In this document: positions 34,389 to 43,448 of the stretch, piece after piece
Position numbering within the stretch: the first letter of the stretch is position 1
Layout: every line of letters begins with the position of its first letter
From: Symsagittifera roscoffensis
Taxonomy: Eukaryota; Xenacoelomorpha; Acoela; Convolutidae
Length of the DNA stretch: 64,000 bases
Direction: 5' to 3'
Assembly: GCF_963678635.1 (NCBI RefSeq)
Contig: NC_087069.1
Coordinates: 38,339,076 to 38,403,075 of the forward strand
Translations under genes and position numbers: made by a program
Notes under the pieces: generated by a model
Told to the model about the DNA's origin: nothing
Database searches by the model: none
The model's input: only the letters and a program-made list of their open reading frames with translations

Positions 34389-35402
34389 ATATGGTAAGTT
34401 TCAGAAGGTAAGTTTCAGAAAATTTTTTGAAAATTTTTTAAGTTTTACTTGCAAATACATTTTTATCTTGAAAAAACAATTTTTTATTAAAAAATGAAAA
34501 ATTTTTTTTGGATGGTAAGTTTCAGATGATAAGTTTTGACGAAAATTAAGTTTCGATTTAGAGTATGGGATCATAAACTAATATATCACGGAATATTTTT
34601 TTTCTCGAAAGAATCTTAAATTCTTATTTCATGTTATTTATTTTCCCTCAGGTTATCTGGGGAAAATTGTCAAGAGGGGATTATCTTTGACAGATTAGTT
34701 ATTCCGCTCCACGGGATATCAGGGGAATCTTGACAGCTCCTCACGGTTGATTACTTTTATATCCTACTTAATCTTTTTTCCGCAGGTTATCTGGAGAACG
34801 GATGACAGGTTCATTACACTTGTTAATTTTATCTTTTTTCACATAATTATCTAACTTATTTTTACCTCAACTGGTTTATTTATTCTGTCATATTTCTTGC
34901 TACGATTCATTTCAGTTCTCTTTTATCACTTTGTCTTTAATCTTTAAAAAATTCTTTGAAATTTCCAAATTTTCCAAAAAAATTATTTGAAATTTCCAAA
35001 TTTTCCAAAAAATTATCATCCAAATTTATCAATTGCTCAGCCACGGTAAAAGTTTACACTGAGAAAAACATAGTATCATTTTTTTTGGTTCTGATACTTT
35101 TGTGTAATAATTTTTCCATCTTTCTCAGAGTAAACTTTTCAGAAAATTATACAATTTACTAGAAATTGGTTACAATTTTCGTAAATTTATCTACTCTATC
35201 GTTAAATCTTTCAATTGGGGGACTACAACGTCCATATTCCATCATCATTCTCCGTATTTCATCAAAGGGTTAGTTGCTAAGATGCTTTTCGTAAAAAATC
35301 TAAGGAATTTAAAAAGTTAAATTACATAAATAATCAAACAATTCACTACATCGTATAGTAAAATTACTGCAAAAATTAACACTTACAAAAAAAAATGCAC
35401 TT
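34389..35402. other. Maverick non-coding region between left TIR and protease
   Basis: Contains taagtttcaga repeats continuing the TIR, two diverged caggttatctgg motifs (34650, 34785), a short tandem repeat of gaaatttccaaattttccaa at about 34960-35015, and a long hairpin (35048-35139). The open frame at 34956-35162 is made of these repeats. Confidence 0.5.
35048..35139. terminator. Long nested hairpin downstream of the protease gene
   Basis: aaaagtttacactgagaaa (35048-35066) pairs with tttctcagagtaaactttt (35121-35139) at 18 of 19 positions. Inside, agtatca pairs with tgatact. It lies downstream of the leftmost minus-strand gene and could mark transcript ends, be a packaging signal, or be a relic of an inserted element. 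The role is inferred from position only. Confidence 0.4.
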
Positions 35403-35802
35403 TTACATGAAATTACTGATAAAATTCAAAACATACACATCATGAACATTATTCAAGTTCTTTTGGAAGAATTTAAAAAGGAGAAACGCTGAATAAATTG
35501 CGTAAAAACCACACAAATTATCAGTCTTTTGTAGCTTTCGAGGAACCATTCGTCGAAACTTTTTCGTCAAAAAGGGGGTAAGTTGATCTCTTTCTTCCCA
35601 AAGAATCTGCAAAGTAGTAGCTTTTATTCATTCGAGCAATCATAATCCAGTGTTCTCCTCTATCATTGCTTGGGGCTGAGTTAATAATTGCAAAAGAGTA
35701 TTTTGTTAGTTGAGGTACTGTATCAGAAGGGTATGATCCCATGTACTTGAACCTGAGCTCTGGAATTCTTTCAATAATTTGCAAAAGTGAGATGTTATCC
35801 AT
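35403..35802 (-). pseudogene. Adenain-like cysteine protease of the Maverick (frameshifted)
   Basis: Polinton maturation protease of the adenovirus-type (C5) class, which would process capsid proteins. The first frame (from ATG 35802) carries the catalytic His in GEHWIMIA and the acidic residue in FADSLG. The second frame, ending at 35403, carries the Gln and the nucleophile Cys in DNLCGFYAIYSAF. A single frame change between 35521 and 35612 separates them. A tttcatttttag acceptor at 35829 precedes exon sequence 26 bp before the ATG, which suggests trans- or cis-splicing. All catalytic residues are present, but the reading frame is broken. Confidence 0.85.
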
Positions 35803-35889
35803 CTTTGCAATTGTAGGCTGATTTACAGCTAAAAATGAAATTGATAGTTTGATAGTGTACTTTAGGTTAAAAAAAGAAAGAATTATGAC

Positions 35890-36150
35890 TTACACACATT
35901 TAGGAATTGAATCAACAAAGTCCCATACACAAGCCTTATATAGTGGGCAAAGTTTTTTGAATACTGTTTTACAGTCTAGGTTGAAGAAGTGTCTCGGGTT
36001 TTCAACTAAACAGCATTCCTTCTCTATTTTTTCTGGAGCTTTAGGTCTGAAGAAAAACAATATAGATAGTACAGAGATAATAACAAAGAAAAGTCCCAAA
36101 AAAGTTACAATATTTTTATAGGAACCTGAAAACTCAAAAAAATTAAACAT
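35890..36150 (-). CDS. Small Cys-rich protein with one membrane segment
   Basis: From ATG 36150 it is about 86 residues: a membrane segment (NIVTFLGLFFVIISVLSILF), then a basic linker and a Cys-rich tail with six cysteines (ECCLV, LDCKTV, KLCPLYKAC, IPKC). The last codons overlap an excellent splice donor (tgt|gtaagt at 35893). A 65 bp intron to the acceptor at 35829 is possible, but the two exons then differ in phase from the protease. I therefore leave it as a separate short gene with an alternative as a spliced leader exon. I do not recognise the family. Confidence 0.5.
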   Translation of the reverse strand: MFNFFEFSGSYKNIVTFLGLFFVIISVLSILFFFRPKAPEKIEKECCLVENPRHFFNLDCKTVFKKLCPLYKACVWDFVDSIPKCV

Positions 36151-36196
36151 TTTTAGCGACTGTTCCGAATTTGTCAATTTGAATATTTGATAGTTT

Positions 36197-37437
36197 TTAT
36201 CCCAAGACTATCACTTCCGTTACTTGCTCCAAGGGAAATTGGAAAAACATTTCTAATCTCAAGCTTTCTCCACTAAGTTCTGGATAATGCAAGTATTCAG
36301 CGGCATCCTGTAGTGAAGTCAAGTCGAAAACTAGAATACAGTGATTTTGAAAATCTTCCATAGGAAGAGCTGAAAAATCTTCGTTAAACTGCATTGCTTT
36401 CATTGTTGTAACATAGGGTCGACAAAGGGAAGTTGTATCTAATGAAATAATTGCTCTTCCACCCCGAATAATTCTTAGTTCTCTCAAATGAAATTGTTGA
36501 TAATTGAAAGGATTTTCATAAAAAGATCCCGCAACAGCGGAATTTGTATTCATTGCAACAGCTATCCTTCTGATTGGGGCATTATTGAAAACATTTTCCT
36601 GAATAAACTGGTTTTGACGAGATGGAATGATAAAGGTTCTTGCTATAGTTTCCATGTAATTGTAATGAGCAGGTTCCCTTTCCAGGTTCCATTGCAAATA
36701 TTGATGATTAGGTTCAGCTACTAAAATTCATCTTGTCAACAGTGAACAATCAACTATTTTCAGACTGACATTTGGATTATCAGATAACATGTAAAAATTA
36801 GGTCTAGCTCGAATAAGTTTAATTCGAACTTTGGTATTTGGTAGCAACAGTTTTTCGCAAGTAAACAAATCAATGGCGAGTCTCCCATAGAGTGAAAAAG
36901 TTATCCCTGTTCCCAAGGAATTTGCTCTATCAGTGGATGGATACATATCAAATGCATCAGGATTTTCTTCAAAACTGTATCCATGACAAGCAAGAATTCC
37001 TTTATTACTCACTGCTGACGAGTTGAATTCGTTCGATATCTGTGCCTTATGAGGATATAATCCATTGGCATTGTAAACCATTGTATTGTTAAAATAAACT
37101 TCACAGTTGGATAATAGAGAATGTAGTAGATTGTTTATATAAGTTAAGTAAGTTTGTGGTTCCTCATCTGAATCTTCCTCCGATTTTGCTTTATGTTCTG
37201 CTTTTTCTTTTTTGAAAGCATCAAACAATCTTCCTTTGAATAGTTGAAGCTTTAAGCTAAGATGGGTATCACGCATATCCAAGTAGAGATTACGATCCGT
37301 TTCAAATTCAAACTCAATACTGCTTTCATCTAGAGAACATATGACTAGTAAGATGACATAATTGTTTCCAAAACTGGGACTTTATCAAAAATCTCCAAAG
37401 AAGAATTTGTAAACGCTCCGTACCGAAAATGACTACT
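36197..37437 (-). pseudogene. Major capsid protein of the Maverick (double jelly-roll type)
   Basis: Three collinear blocks. The N-terminal block (about 37437-37345) reads FRYGAFTNSSLEIFDKVPV. The central block is 37282-36728, with its frame open further upstream, and contains LLSNCEVYFNNTMVYNANG and TCEKLLLPNTKVRIKLIRA. The C-terminal block (36727-36197) contains TIARTFIIPSRQNQFIQENV and YENPFNYQQFHLRELRI. These match conserved stretches of Polinton major capsid proteins. The first two are separated by a frameshift near 37345-37400. The last two are in the same frame but split by one TGA at 36728-36730. About 410 codons are visible, shorter than many family members, so the true N-terminus may be missing. 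Confidence 0.85.
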
Positions 37438-37448
37438 TTGATTTACAC

Positions 37449-37818
37449 TCACTTTATTTTGTCAAAAATGTTTTTGCGAGAGCGACTGATTTTTGAACTA
37501 CTCTTTTGAGAAATGGTTCTTCTTTTTCTAAGCTTGGATTTCTTTTTTCCACCTCCCAGCTGTTTTCGAACTGTTTTTGTTCCAACATCTTTTGCAAACG
37601 TTTTGAGTTTTTTTTTGTCCACTGACAACTTCTCCAATCTCTGGAGCAGCAATTTCAAATAAATCTGCTCCGATTCTTTTTGCAGCTGGGACTATATATT
37701 TTTTAATGAAGGGAATTGCAGTTCTCCCAAGAGTTTGTGCAAGAGCACCAAAACCTCTTCCACGCTGCCTTGCATGTCCACGAAAAATAGGGAAATTAGC
37801 TGAACTTTGAGCAACCAT
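37449..37818 (-). pseudogene. Small basic core/minor capsid-like protein (frameshifted)
   Basis: From ATG 37818 the protein starts MVAQSSANFPIFRGHARQRG, continues with a Gly/Ala helix-forming stretch (FGALAQTLGRTAIPFIKKY), and then needs a frame change at an A9 run (37608-37616) to reach a very basic tail (GGGKKKSKLRKRR). An FRG...RGRGFG-type start and lysine/arginine tail resemble the DNA-condensing or vertex-associated small proteins encoded between the two capsid genes in Polintons. The A9 slip could be a sequencing indel. Confidence 0.65.
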
Positions 37819-37835
37819 TTCGTATGAAGTATAAA

Positions 37836-38660
37836 TCAAAAATGATTATCCGAAATCTTGCGAAACAAGAGGACAACTCGTGTAATTCCTACGGACACAA
37901 AAGGAATTTTTTCACCTGTAGTATCCCTTAGTTCTATTTTTATGCTGTGGAATGAGTTTTTTAATAATTTTTTAAATTGTAGATTTGTGAAGGATTGATA
38001 GTTCATGTACTGTCCTGTAGATATTATGTTTCCATTTTTTACTTTGGAAATGAAAGGAATACAACGCAGTAATGGAATTTTTGTATCGCCTACTATATTA
38101 TATTCTATAATATCACTATAAATCATTAAGGAATGTATTCTTATAATGTCGTAAGAATACTGAGGATAATGTGGTCCTTTTCCTTTCATTATAACACCTG
38201 TCTGATTTTGTTCTAAATCACAACCAAAAATGTGACTCAAATCAGCACTTTGAATTATAAACACTGATTGATCCTCAGGTAAATGAATGGCAACTTTTTG
38301 TGTAATCTTATCTACTGATACATAAATTCCGTTATATTCATATTTTTGTGCTCCTATACGTTTTCGAACTTTGTCATTCATGGCTACAACTATATCAACA
38401 ATACTGAACAAGCCAGGTTCAACATGCATCGGTTGAATTTTTCTTTTTTCCTCAGGACTTTCTCGTCCATCTACGAAAGTAAACTTTCCCTCTGTAACGT
38501 TTTGGTACAAAGAAGGGTACGATATTTCTGAAATAGCAACCTCCCATTCTCCTTTTAGATGTATTTGTTCCGGTAGAAAATTTGTAAAGGAACTAAGACT
38601 GTTATTCGGATAACAATTAAAAGAAGCATTAGAAACTAGCTCAATAGTGAAAGAATCCAT
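37836..38660 (-). CDS. Minor capsid (penton-like) protein of the Maverick
   Basis: An intact 274-residue frame from ATG 38660. Conserved stretches of Polinton minor capsid proteins are evident: FTIELVSNASFNCYPNNSLS at the start, GEWEVAISEISYPSLYQNV near residue 37, and in the C-terminal half YSDIIEYNIVGDTKIPLLRC and STGQYMNYQSFTNLQFKKLL. The family is predicted to form a single jelly-roll penton at particle vertices. It lies between the integrase and the basic protein gene, all on minus. It is one of the few core genes here without an interruption. Confidence 0.85.
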   Translation of the reverse strand: MDSFTIELVSNASFNCYPNNSLSSFTNFLPEQIHLKGEWEVAISEISYPSLYQNVTEGKFTFVDGRESPEEKRKIQPMHVEPGLFSIVDIVVAMNDKVRKRIGAQKYEYNGIYVSVDKITQKVAIHLPEDQSVFIIQSADLSHIFGCDLEQNQTGVIMKGKGPHYPQYSYDIIRIHSLMIYSDIIEYNIVGDTKIPLLRCIPFISKVKNGNIISTGQYMNYQSFTNLQFKKLLKNSFHSIKIELRDTTGEKIPFVSVGITRVVLLFRKISDNHF

Positions 38661-38702
38661 AACAACTGATCGGTAAAAATTTAGTTTAAAAATGATATAC
38701 CT

Positions 38703-40009
38703 TTAATCAGAACTTTTTCTAAGCTCTTTTTCATAAAATTTTCCAAGAATTTCCTCTTTTTCGAAATCTTTGATGATGTATGTTGGAGGTTTTTTTGTAG
38801 ATATTGCCGAAATTTCAAAAATTTCATCTGTAAACTGTGGCTTGTATCCTTTTCGGAACGGAATATCATTTTTCGAAATTCTAACTCTATCACCAATTTT
38901 GAATTTTTGTTAAGTATATTTCTTGAATGATTTGTTATACAATATTGATAAAAAATCACTGTTTTTCACATCTCTGGGACATTTTCCAATTGATCGATTT
39001 TTGCGGCAGTTCAATGTAGAAACAAATTGCTGCAATTTGGGGATAAATTTTTCACCATGATCTTCAATGTAACGATATATTATATGTTTTAAAGACTGAA
39101 TTGCTCTCTCTGCAAATGCAGCTTTGGTTTCACTCATTGTTGAGTAAACTACAATGTCTTTCTCCTTGCAAAACTTTTTAAAAGTTCCCCCATATTCTGT
39201 TCCTTTATCAACCCAAAGTTTTTCAGGAGTGTTTTTTCGAGAAATCATTTTTCTAAAAGCTTGTAAAGTGTCTTTGGCATACTTTGTTTTCATTGTTTGA
39301 ACTCTGACAAATCTCGAAAAAAAATCTACAGCAACTAATAAATACTTGACTCCATTGTTTTGACTAGCTAACTTGTCTACAAAAGCCAAGTCCATACACC
39401 AGATTTCATTGATATATTTAAAAAAACGCTTGAAGTCTTCGGAAAGACCTGATTGGTGAACCAAATTTTGTATACGATGTCTTGGTTTGTAAAAACTTTT
39501 CTACCTTCTTTTTTGATAAACCACTCGCTTTACTCAAGTTTTGAATAGAACCGTACGCAGCTCTGCCCCTAGAATACAATCTGTTTAGTCTTACCTTTTC
39601 AGATTTTGAAAGGGATCCAAGTTCCTCTATCTTTTGCTTTGGCATTCTTGTTAATAACAAGTTTAGGAGGAAAATGTGTTGCTTCCAAAATAGTAAAGTA
39701 AATATCTGGGAAATCGATATTTTTTCGCTTTAGTGCACACACAAAGTCTACAATAGATTCTTTTGTATCTCGATTATCCAATATAATATTGTCTGACTGG
39801 CTGATTTTAACACTAGGAGAATTCAAAATTAAATCAATATTATGCTTATTGTTGCTCGTTTTTAACCTCGCATTTACAGCACTGTAAACAGAATCAAAAT
39901 TTTTTGGTACAATCTCCTCTTTTTCTTGCTTTTGTTCCTATTTTTGTTTTCTTGGAAGTGTACTTTGTGATTGATAAACTGAGTACGGAATTAAAACAAA
40001 CTGTTCCAT
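38703..40009 (-). pseudogene. Polinton integrase with long N-terminal region (multiply interrupted)
   Basis: Retroviral-type DDE integrase that would insert the element. The N-terminal part starts at ATG 40009, runs 23 codons to a TAG (39938-39940), and continues in frame to RGTWIPFKI with a TGA at 39599-39601. A frame change leads into the HTH-like AYGSIQNLSKASGLSKKKVE. Another frame change near 39420-39464 leads into the core. The core has catalytic Asp in IWCMDLAFVD, Asp in KLWVDKGTEY and Glu in KAAFAERAIQS. An in-frame TAA (38910-38912) precedes an SH3-like C-terminal domain (KFKIGDRVRIS) ending at 38703. In many Polintons the N-terminal region is fused to the integrase, as here. Confidence 0.85.
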
Positions 40010-40065
40010 ACTATGTCAATCGTTTAATGACAAAAAGGGTGATGATAGATATCAATTGTAACCCT

Positions 40066-41013
40066 TTAGTTGAACTTAAAATAATTCTTCTTTTGTGTAG
40101 AGGAGTTCTTTTTTGTGTTAGTTCTGAAATTTCTTTTCAATATTTGACTACGTCTTCTTTCCGAAGATCTCGAAGCTCTCCTCTTAATAGGTTTACTAAA
40201 CACTCGCTCAGAAACTGAATGAAATCTTTTGGGCAATTGAGAATGAATTGTTTTCGAAGCCTTAGGGAAAATTTTTGAAATATTGGGAGAATAGAGACGT
40301 ATTGTGTACTCATCGTCCAAAAAATTTGTCTCTATTCCAGCTGGTAAGTAAAATTTTGTTGGAACTGAGCCACTATTAGTGCAATACCTAAGTGAATCAA
40401 CTGTTTTTGGGGTTAAATCAATAAGTAAATGACCATAAGGAACGGATGTTCCATCTTGATACCACTCTTTCAATTGAGATCCTAGACCTAGTTGTTGACT
40501 TAATGTTTTGATTTGTAAAACATCCCTCGGCGACTTGAACAAGACTATGTGTGTATTTTGTAACTCTACATCTCGTCCTAATTTGCTTTGATGAAATAAA
40601 TTGTGTTTGATGTATATTGTATTCAGACCCCTGTGTCTCCCCGCAGTAGCAATTTTTACAAATTGTTTGGAGTTTGAAATTTCTTCACAAGAATCATCAA
40701 ATATAAGCAAATACTTAGTTCCATTATTGGGGAGATTTTCAATCAGGTCAAAATCTACTCCTTGAATAAATTTAAGGTTTTTTCTTTGCATTTGACTTTA
40801 AAGAGGTTGATAATGTTGATAAAAATAAAAAATTCTGTCGAAAGCTGGTTGAAAAGTTCCAATTTTCAACCAATCAAAAATAAGATGCGATTTTCCAGAT
40901 CCACTTGGTCCAACTAGGGAAATAAAAATTCGTTCTTTGGTAGATATTATTTTATTCATAGCTTTGGAGAAGGTAGAATATAACCGACTGTACTTGATAA
41001 AATAGCTACCCAA
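40066..41013 (-). pseudogene. A32/FtsK-like genome-packaging ATPase (one in-frame stop)
   Basis: Polinton packaging ATPase, predicted to drive DNA into capsids. The first part (41013-40798) holds the Walker A loop LVGPSGSGKSHLIFDW. Only three codons after an in-frame TAA (40798-40800) the same frame resumes and holds Walker B (KYLLIFDDSCEE) and a sensor-like region with TAGRHRGLNTIYIKHNLFHQ. The protein ends with a strongly basic tail. The first ATG in the frame is near 40959 (MNKIISTKERIF); the upstream extension depends on non-ATG starts or splicing. Confidence 0.88.
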
Positions 41014-41077
41014 ACTGTTGTTTCTTCACATGTTGTGGATAACATAATTCGAACGATTGCACATACTAGCAACAAAA

Positions 41078-41218
41078 CTATAACAAAAAATTGGCACAAA
41101 AAACTAAAAGAGATCTATTACATGTACGTCCAAACAATTTCCATGATTTTCGTTCATGATTTTCTTCATCGAAAACAAAAACTCCTAAATTTACGGGCTT
41201 GTCACATTGATCGACCAT
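41078..41218 (-). CDS. Short ORF upstream of the ATPase
   Basis: ATG 41218 follows a strong tttctttttag acceptor at 41226. The frame reads MVDQCDKPVNLGVFVFDEEN and becomes hydrophobic (RSLLVFCANFLL) before a stop. It may be a 5' exon of the ATPase gene or a small membrane protein. No family recognised. Confidence 0.35.
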   Translation of the reverse strand: MVDQCDKPVNLGVFVFDEENHERKSWKLFGRTCNRSLLVFCANFLL

Positions 41219-41296
41219 CTTAACTCTAAAAAGAAAAAATTGACAATGAAATTTAATTAAGGTTTGAAAATGGTAGTACATTAAGAATAATATAAT

Positions 41297-41767
41297 TTAC
41301 AATTTGTTAAAAAAACATCGAGTCCATGTTCCGTATGCAAATGCTTTTCTTTCTGCACAGTGAAGAGTTTTTGCATGACCAAATGGGTAGTTGCTACACC
41401 TCCAATCATATTCTTCATCTTTGAATATCACAAACTGAACTTTAGGGCAAGCGTAGTCATCCAAATTAATAATCTTTGTTTCCAAAAATTCTGATAGAAT
41501 CTTACATTTTTCATAACCTTTTGCAAAAAATTCCGTGTCTGTGGCTTCTAATTTCTTCAATATTTTTTCAAGTTCAGTATATTTTTCGTAACCACTGCTC
41601 CAATTGATTCCATGAAGGTGCTGTGTACACCAAAAAGATTGGGATGTTGGTTTGAATTTTTTGGGAGGAAGAAAGGAATATCCTTCTGTTTGTCCATCCT
41701 TATAAACTCCTAATTCTTTCACTATTTTGCTTTCGATACATTCAATATCCAAAACAACTAGACTCAT
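41297..41767 (-). CDS. Polinton-conserved nuclease-like protein
   Basis: An intact 156-residue frame from ATG. The start, SLVVLDIECIE, has the hydrophobic strand plus D-x-E arrangement of DEDD/RNase H-fold exonucleases. It continues with ELGVYKDGQTEGYSFLPPKK, WCTQHLHGINWSSG and, near the end, LHCAERKAFAYGTW. I recognise these blocks as typical of a protein found in Polintons and related virus-like elements of animals. Exonuclease activity is inferred from the first motif only. It follows the ATPase-upstream ORF on the same strand. Confidence 0.6.
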   Translation of the reverse strand: MSLVVLDIECIESKIVKELGVYKDGQTEGYSFLPPKKFKPTSQSFWCTQHLHGINWSSGYEKYTELEKILKKLEATDTEFFAKGYEKCKILSEFLETKIINLDDYACPKVQFVIFKDEEYDWRCSNYPFGHAKTLHCAERKAFAYGTWTRCFFNKL

Positions 41768-41807
41768 TCTGTTAACTGATTTCTCTGGAGTTTTTTGTTA
41801 AAAATGA

Positions 41808-42212
41808 TTAACAATCAAACAATGCATATACTGATGAAGCAAATAATTTAACATATAAACAGAAAAATAATCCAGTCACGTGACCAAGAAAGCATGAACT
41901 GGGGAGACTAGGTGCAACATAACAATATCCAGGACCTTTTTTTGTAAGAGATTTCACAGATCCAGCAGAGACATGTAGAATTGCATGTAGTCTAAAAATT
42001 TTGGAGTTTGCAAAAAAGTAATCCATACAGGAATTTCTGTATCCAATAAGTCCTCCAAAAGGAAATTTTTGGTTCATTTCTTTTAAGTTTATGTCCGGAT
42101 CCAAAACAATACAGGTACAAAGAAATAATTTTTTTCTTTTTGTATTTGATGAGAAATCTTGACTAATAATCTCAAAAACTCTTATAATTTCATTCAATTT
42201 CTGTACGTTCAT
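41808..42212 (-). CDS. Polinton protein of unknown function
   Basis: A 134-residue frame from ATG 42212, overlapping the 3' end of the preceding gene by 23 bp. Notable stretches are FPFGGLIGYRNSCMDYFFAN, FRLHAILHVSAGSVKS and KKGPGYCYVAPSLPSSC, then a hydrophobic C-terminus (GLFFCLYVKLFASS). The conserved look (Gly, Trp/Tyr, Cys and His clusters) suggests an enzyme. An LH(D/V)xxG motif with a following GPGYC is loosely reminiscent of small lipases. I would not name a function. Confidence 0.45.
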   Translation of the reverse strand: MNVQKLNEIIRVFEIISQDFSSNTKRKKLFLCTCIVLDPDINLKEMNQKFPFGGLIGYRNSCMDYFFANSKIFRLHAILHVSAGSVKSLTKKGPGYCYVAPSLPSSCFLGHVTGLFFCLYVKLFASSVYALFDC

Positions 42213-42618
42213 TTTCTACAGTACATTCGTCAATAATGATACAAGATTTTTTGAAGGTCTCTACATAACCTAGTACTGAAGGAAGCATATCAATTAATTT
42301 ATCATATTCTTCTCTTTGTAGTTGTAAAGATTGATTATTTTTCCATTGATTTCCATTTCTACGATATTCTACAAGATCTATTTTTTTGGTATCAGATCGG
42401 TATCCTATGCGAATTTTTCTTCTACCATTATGCAGAGTCCACTCAAAGTGAGATATTTGTGAGTCTACGTCCAAATTCTGCAAGTTTGGTAAATTTTGTG
42501 ATTCTATAATTGTTAGTGAAATTTTTTGGGATTTTTCTTCTAGAACAATATGAAAAAGTCCCAATTTATTGTGAAGTTTTAAGAGTAAATTTCTTGAAAA
42601 ACCAATATTCCAACTCAT
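42190..42618 (-). CDS. PC4-like ssDNA-binding protein, paralog 1
   Basis: A 142-residue frame from ATG 42618. The C-terminal half has the layout of the PC4/Sub1 ssDNA-binding fold. Beta-strands (RRKIRIGYRSDTKKIDLVEY) are followed by a short insert, and then a strand-helix QSLQLQREEYDKLIDMLPSV, like the SL-x-x-E-x-W/Y-x-x-L signature of that family. The N-terminal half appears to repeat a strand-rich module. It would coat single strands during protein-primed replication. Assignment is by eye. Confidence 0.55.
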   Translation of the reverse strand: MSWNIGFSRNLLLKLHNKLGLFHIVLEEKSQKISLTIIESQNLPNLQNLDVDSQISHFEWTLHNGRRKIRIGYRSDTKKIDLVEYRRNGNQWKNNQSLQLQREEYDKLIDMLPSVLGYVETFKKSCIIIDECTVENERTEIE

Positions 42619-42671
42619 ACTGTTCAACGCCAATACTAAATGAAAAATGATTTTGAGGATAAATAGTTAAA

Positions 42672-43241
42672 TTACAAGACAAAAAACATAAATAACACAA
42701 ATTTTTGTACATTATAGTTCTCAACAAACATAAAGTCTCCCAAAATTTGGGACAGTTCTTTGAATTCGTTCAAAGTATAGTTGACATAGGCAACTTGTTT
42801 CATTGCTTCATTCTCTTTTGCGGTGAACAGTCGAATCTGAATGTAGGGAGGTTTGTTAATATTGTACTTCTTGATCGTGACACAAACTTGTCTTCTATTG
42901 TATGTTGCTATGTCATACACTTTGTTGCAGTTGGCAAGCTCCTGATCCATAGTTGACTCTTTGTCAGAAGTGAGTTCCAATATAGGAACGAGTCCAAGGT
43001 TTTCAGCATCGTGAATAACAGTATTTCTAATTGCTGAGATTGCTTCTCCTTCTTTTTCACCAAGATAGACTTGCTGTCTTTTTTCGAGTTGTCCCAACTC
43101 ATTTTTCTTGAATAGTTGAAAGCAGGGTTCAAAATAAATTTTGCCTTTGTAGGATTTTTGGGACCAAGCAAATCTCCCAATTCTTGTTTGATTTTTTGAG
43201 AATTCAATGTAATTGGGACTTGTGTCTTTTGTTGAGTACAT
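42672..43241 (-). CDS. PC4-like ssDNA-binding protein, paralog 2
   Basis: A 189-residue frame from ATG 43241. Strand-rich sequence RQVCVTIKKYN...YIQIRLFTAK is followed by VAYVNYTLNEFKELSQILGD, matching the strand-helix end of paralog 1. The N-terminal half (RFAWSQKSYKGKIYFEPCFQ, QQVYLGEKEGEAISAI) may be a second, related module. It is divergently arranged with the plus-strand gene at 43449; about 200 bp lie between them. Confidence 0.5.
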   Translation of the reverse strand: MYSTKDTSPNYIEFSKNQTRIGRFAWSQKSYKGKIYFEPCFQLFKKNELGQLEKRQQVYLGEKEGEAISAIRNTVIHDAENLGLVPILELTSDKESTMDQELANCNKVYDIATYNRRQVCVTIKKYNINKPPYIQIRLFTAKENEAMKQVAYVNYTLNEFKELSQILGDFMFVENYNVQKFVLFMFFVL

Positions 43242-43404
43242 TTTTGAAGAACAGACTGATCAGATGTAGAGAAATGAGAGAAATGAATTTGAGATTAAGC
43301 GAAATTGAAAGTAAACAATATGAGTCATTCACTGAACCATAAAAGGAAATAGAGCTATAATTGGAATTTTTGAGGGAAATTTCCAAATATGGAATTGTGT
43401 AGGT

Positions 43405-43420
43405 GTCCTATATAAATCCA
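43405..43420 (+). promoter_or_regulatory. TATA box of the plus-strand gene
   Basis: cctatataaatcc, about 35 bp before the ATG at 43449, is a good TATA element. It lies in the short gap between two divergent genes. Confidence 0.45.
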
Positions 43421-43448
43421 CAATTTTCAGCAAAAATCATTGTTCCAG

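Noticed and set aside
34956-35162. 68-codon plus ORF near the left Maverick TIR
   Set aside because: Built from a short tandem repeat and a hairpin arm; no homology recognised.
39904-40218. 104-codon plus ORF
   Set aside because: Antisense to the ATPase tail and the start of the integrase region on minus.
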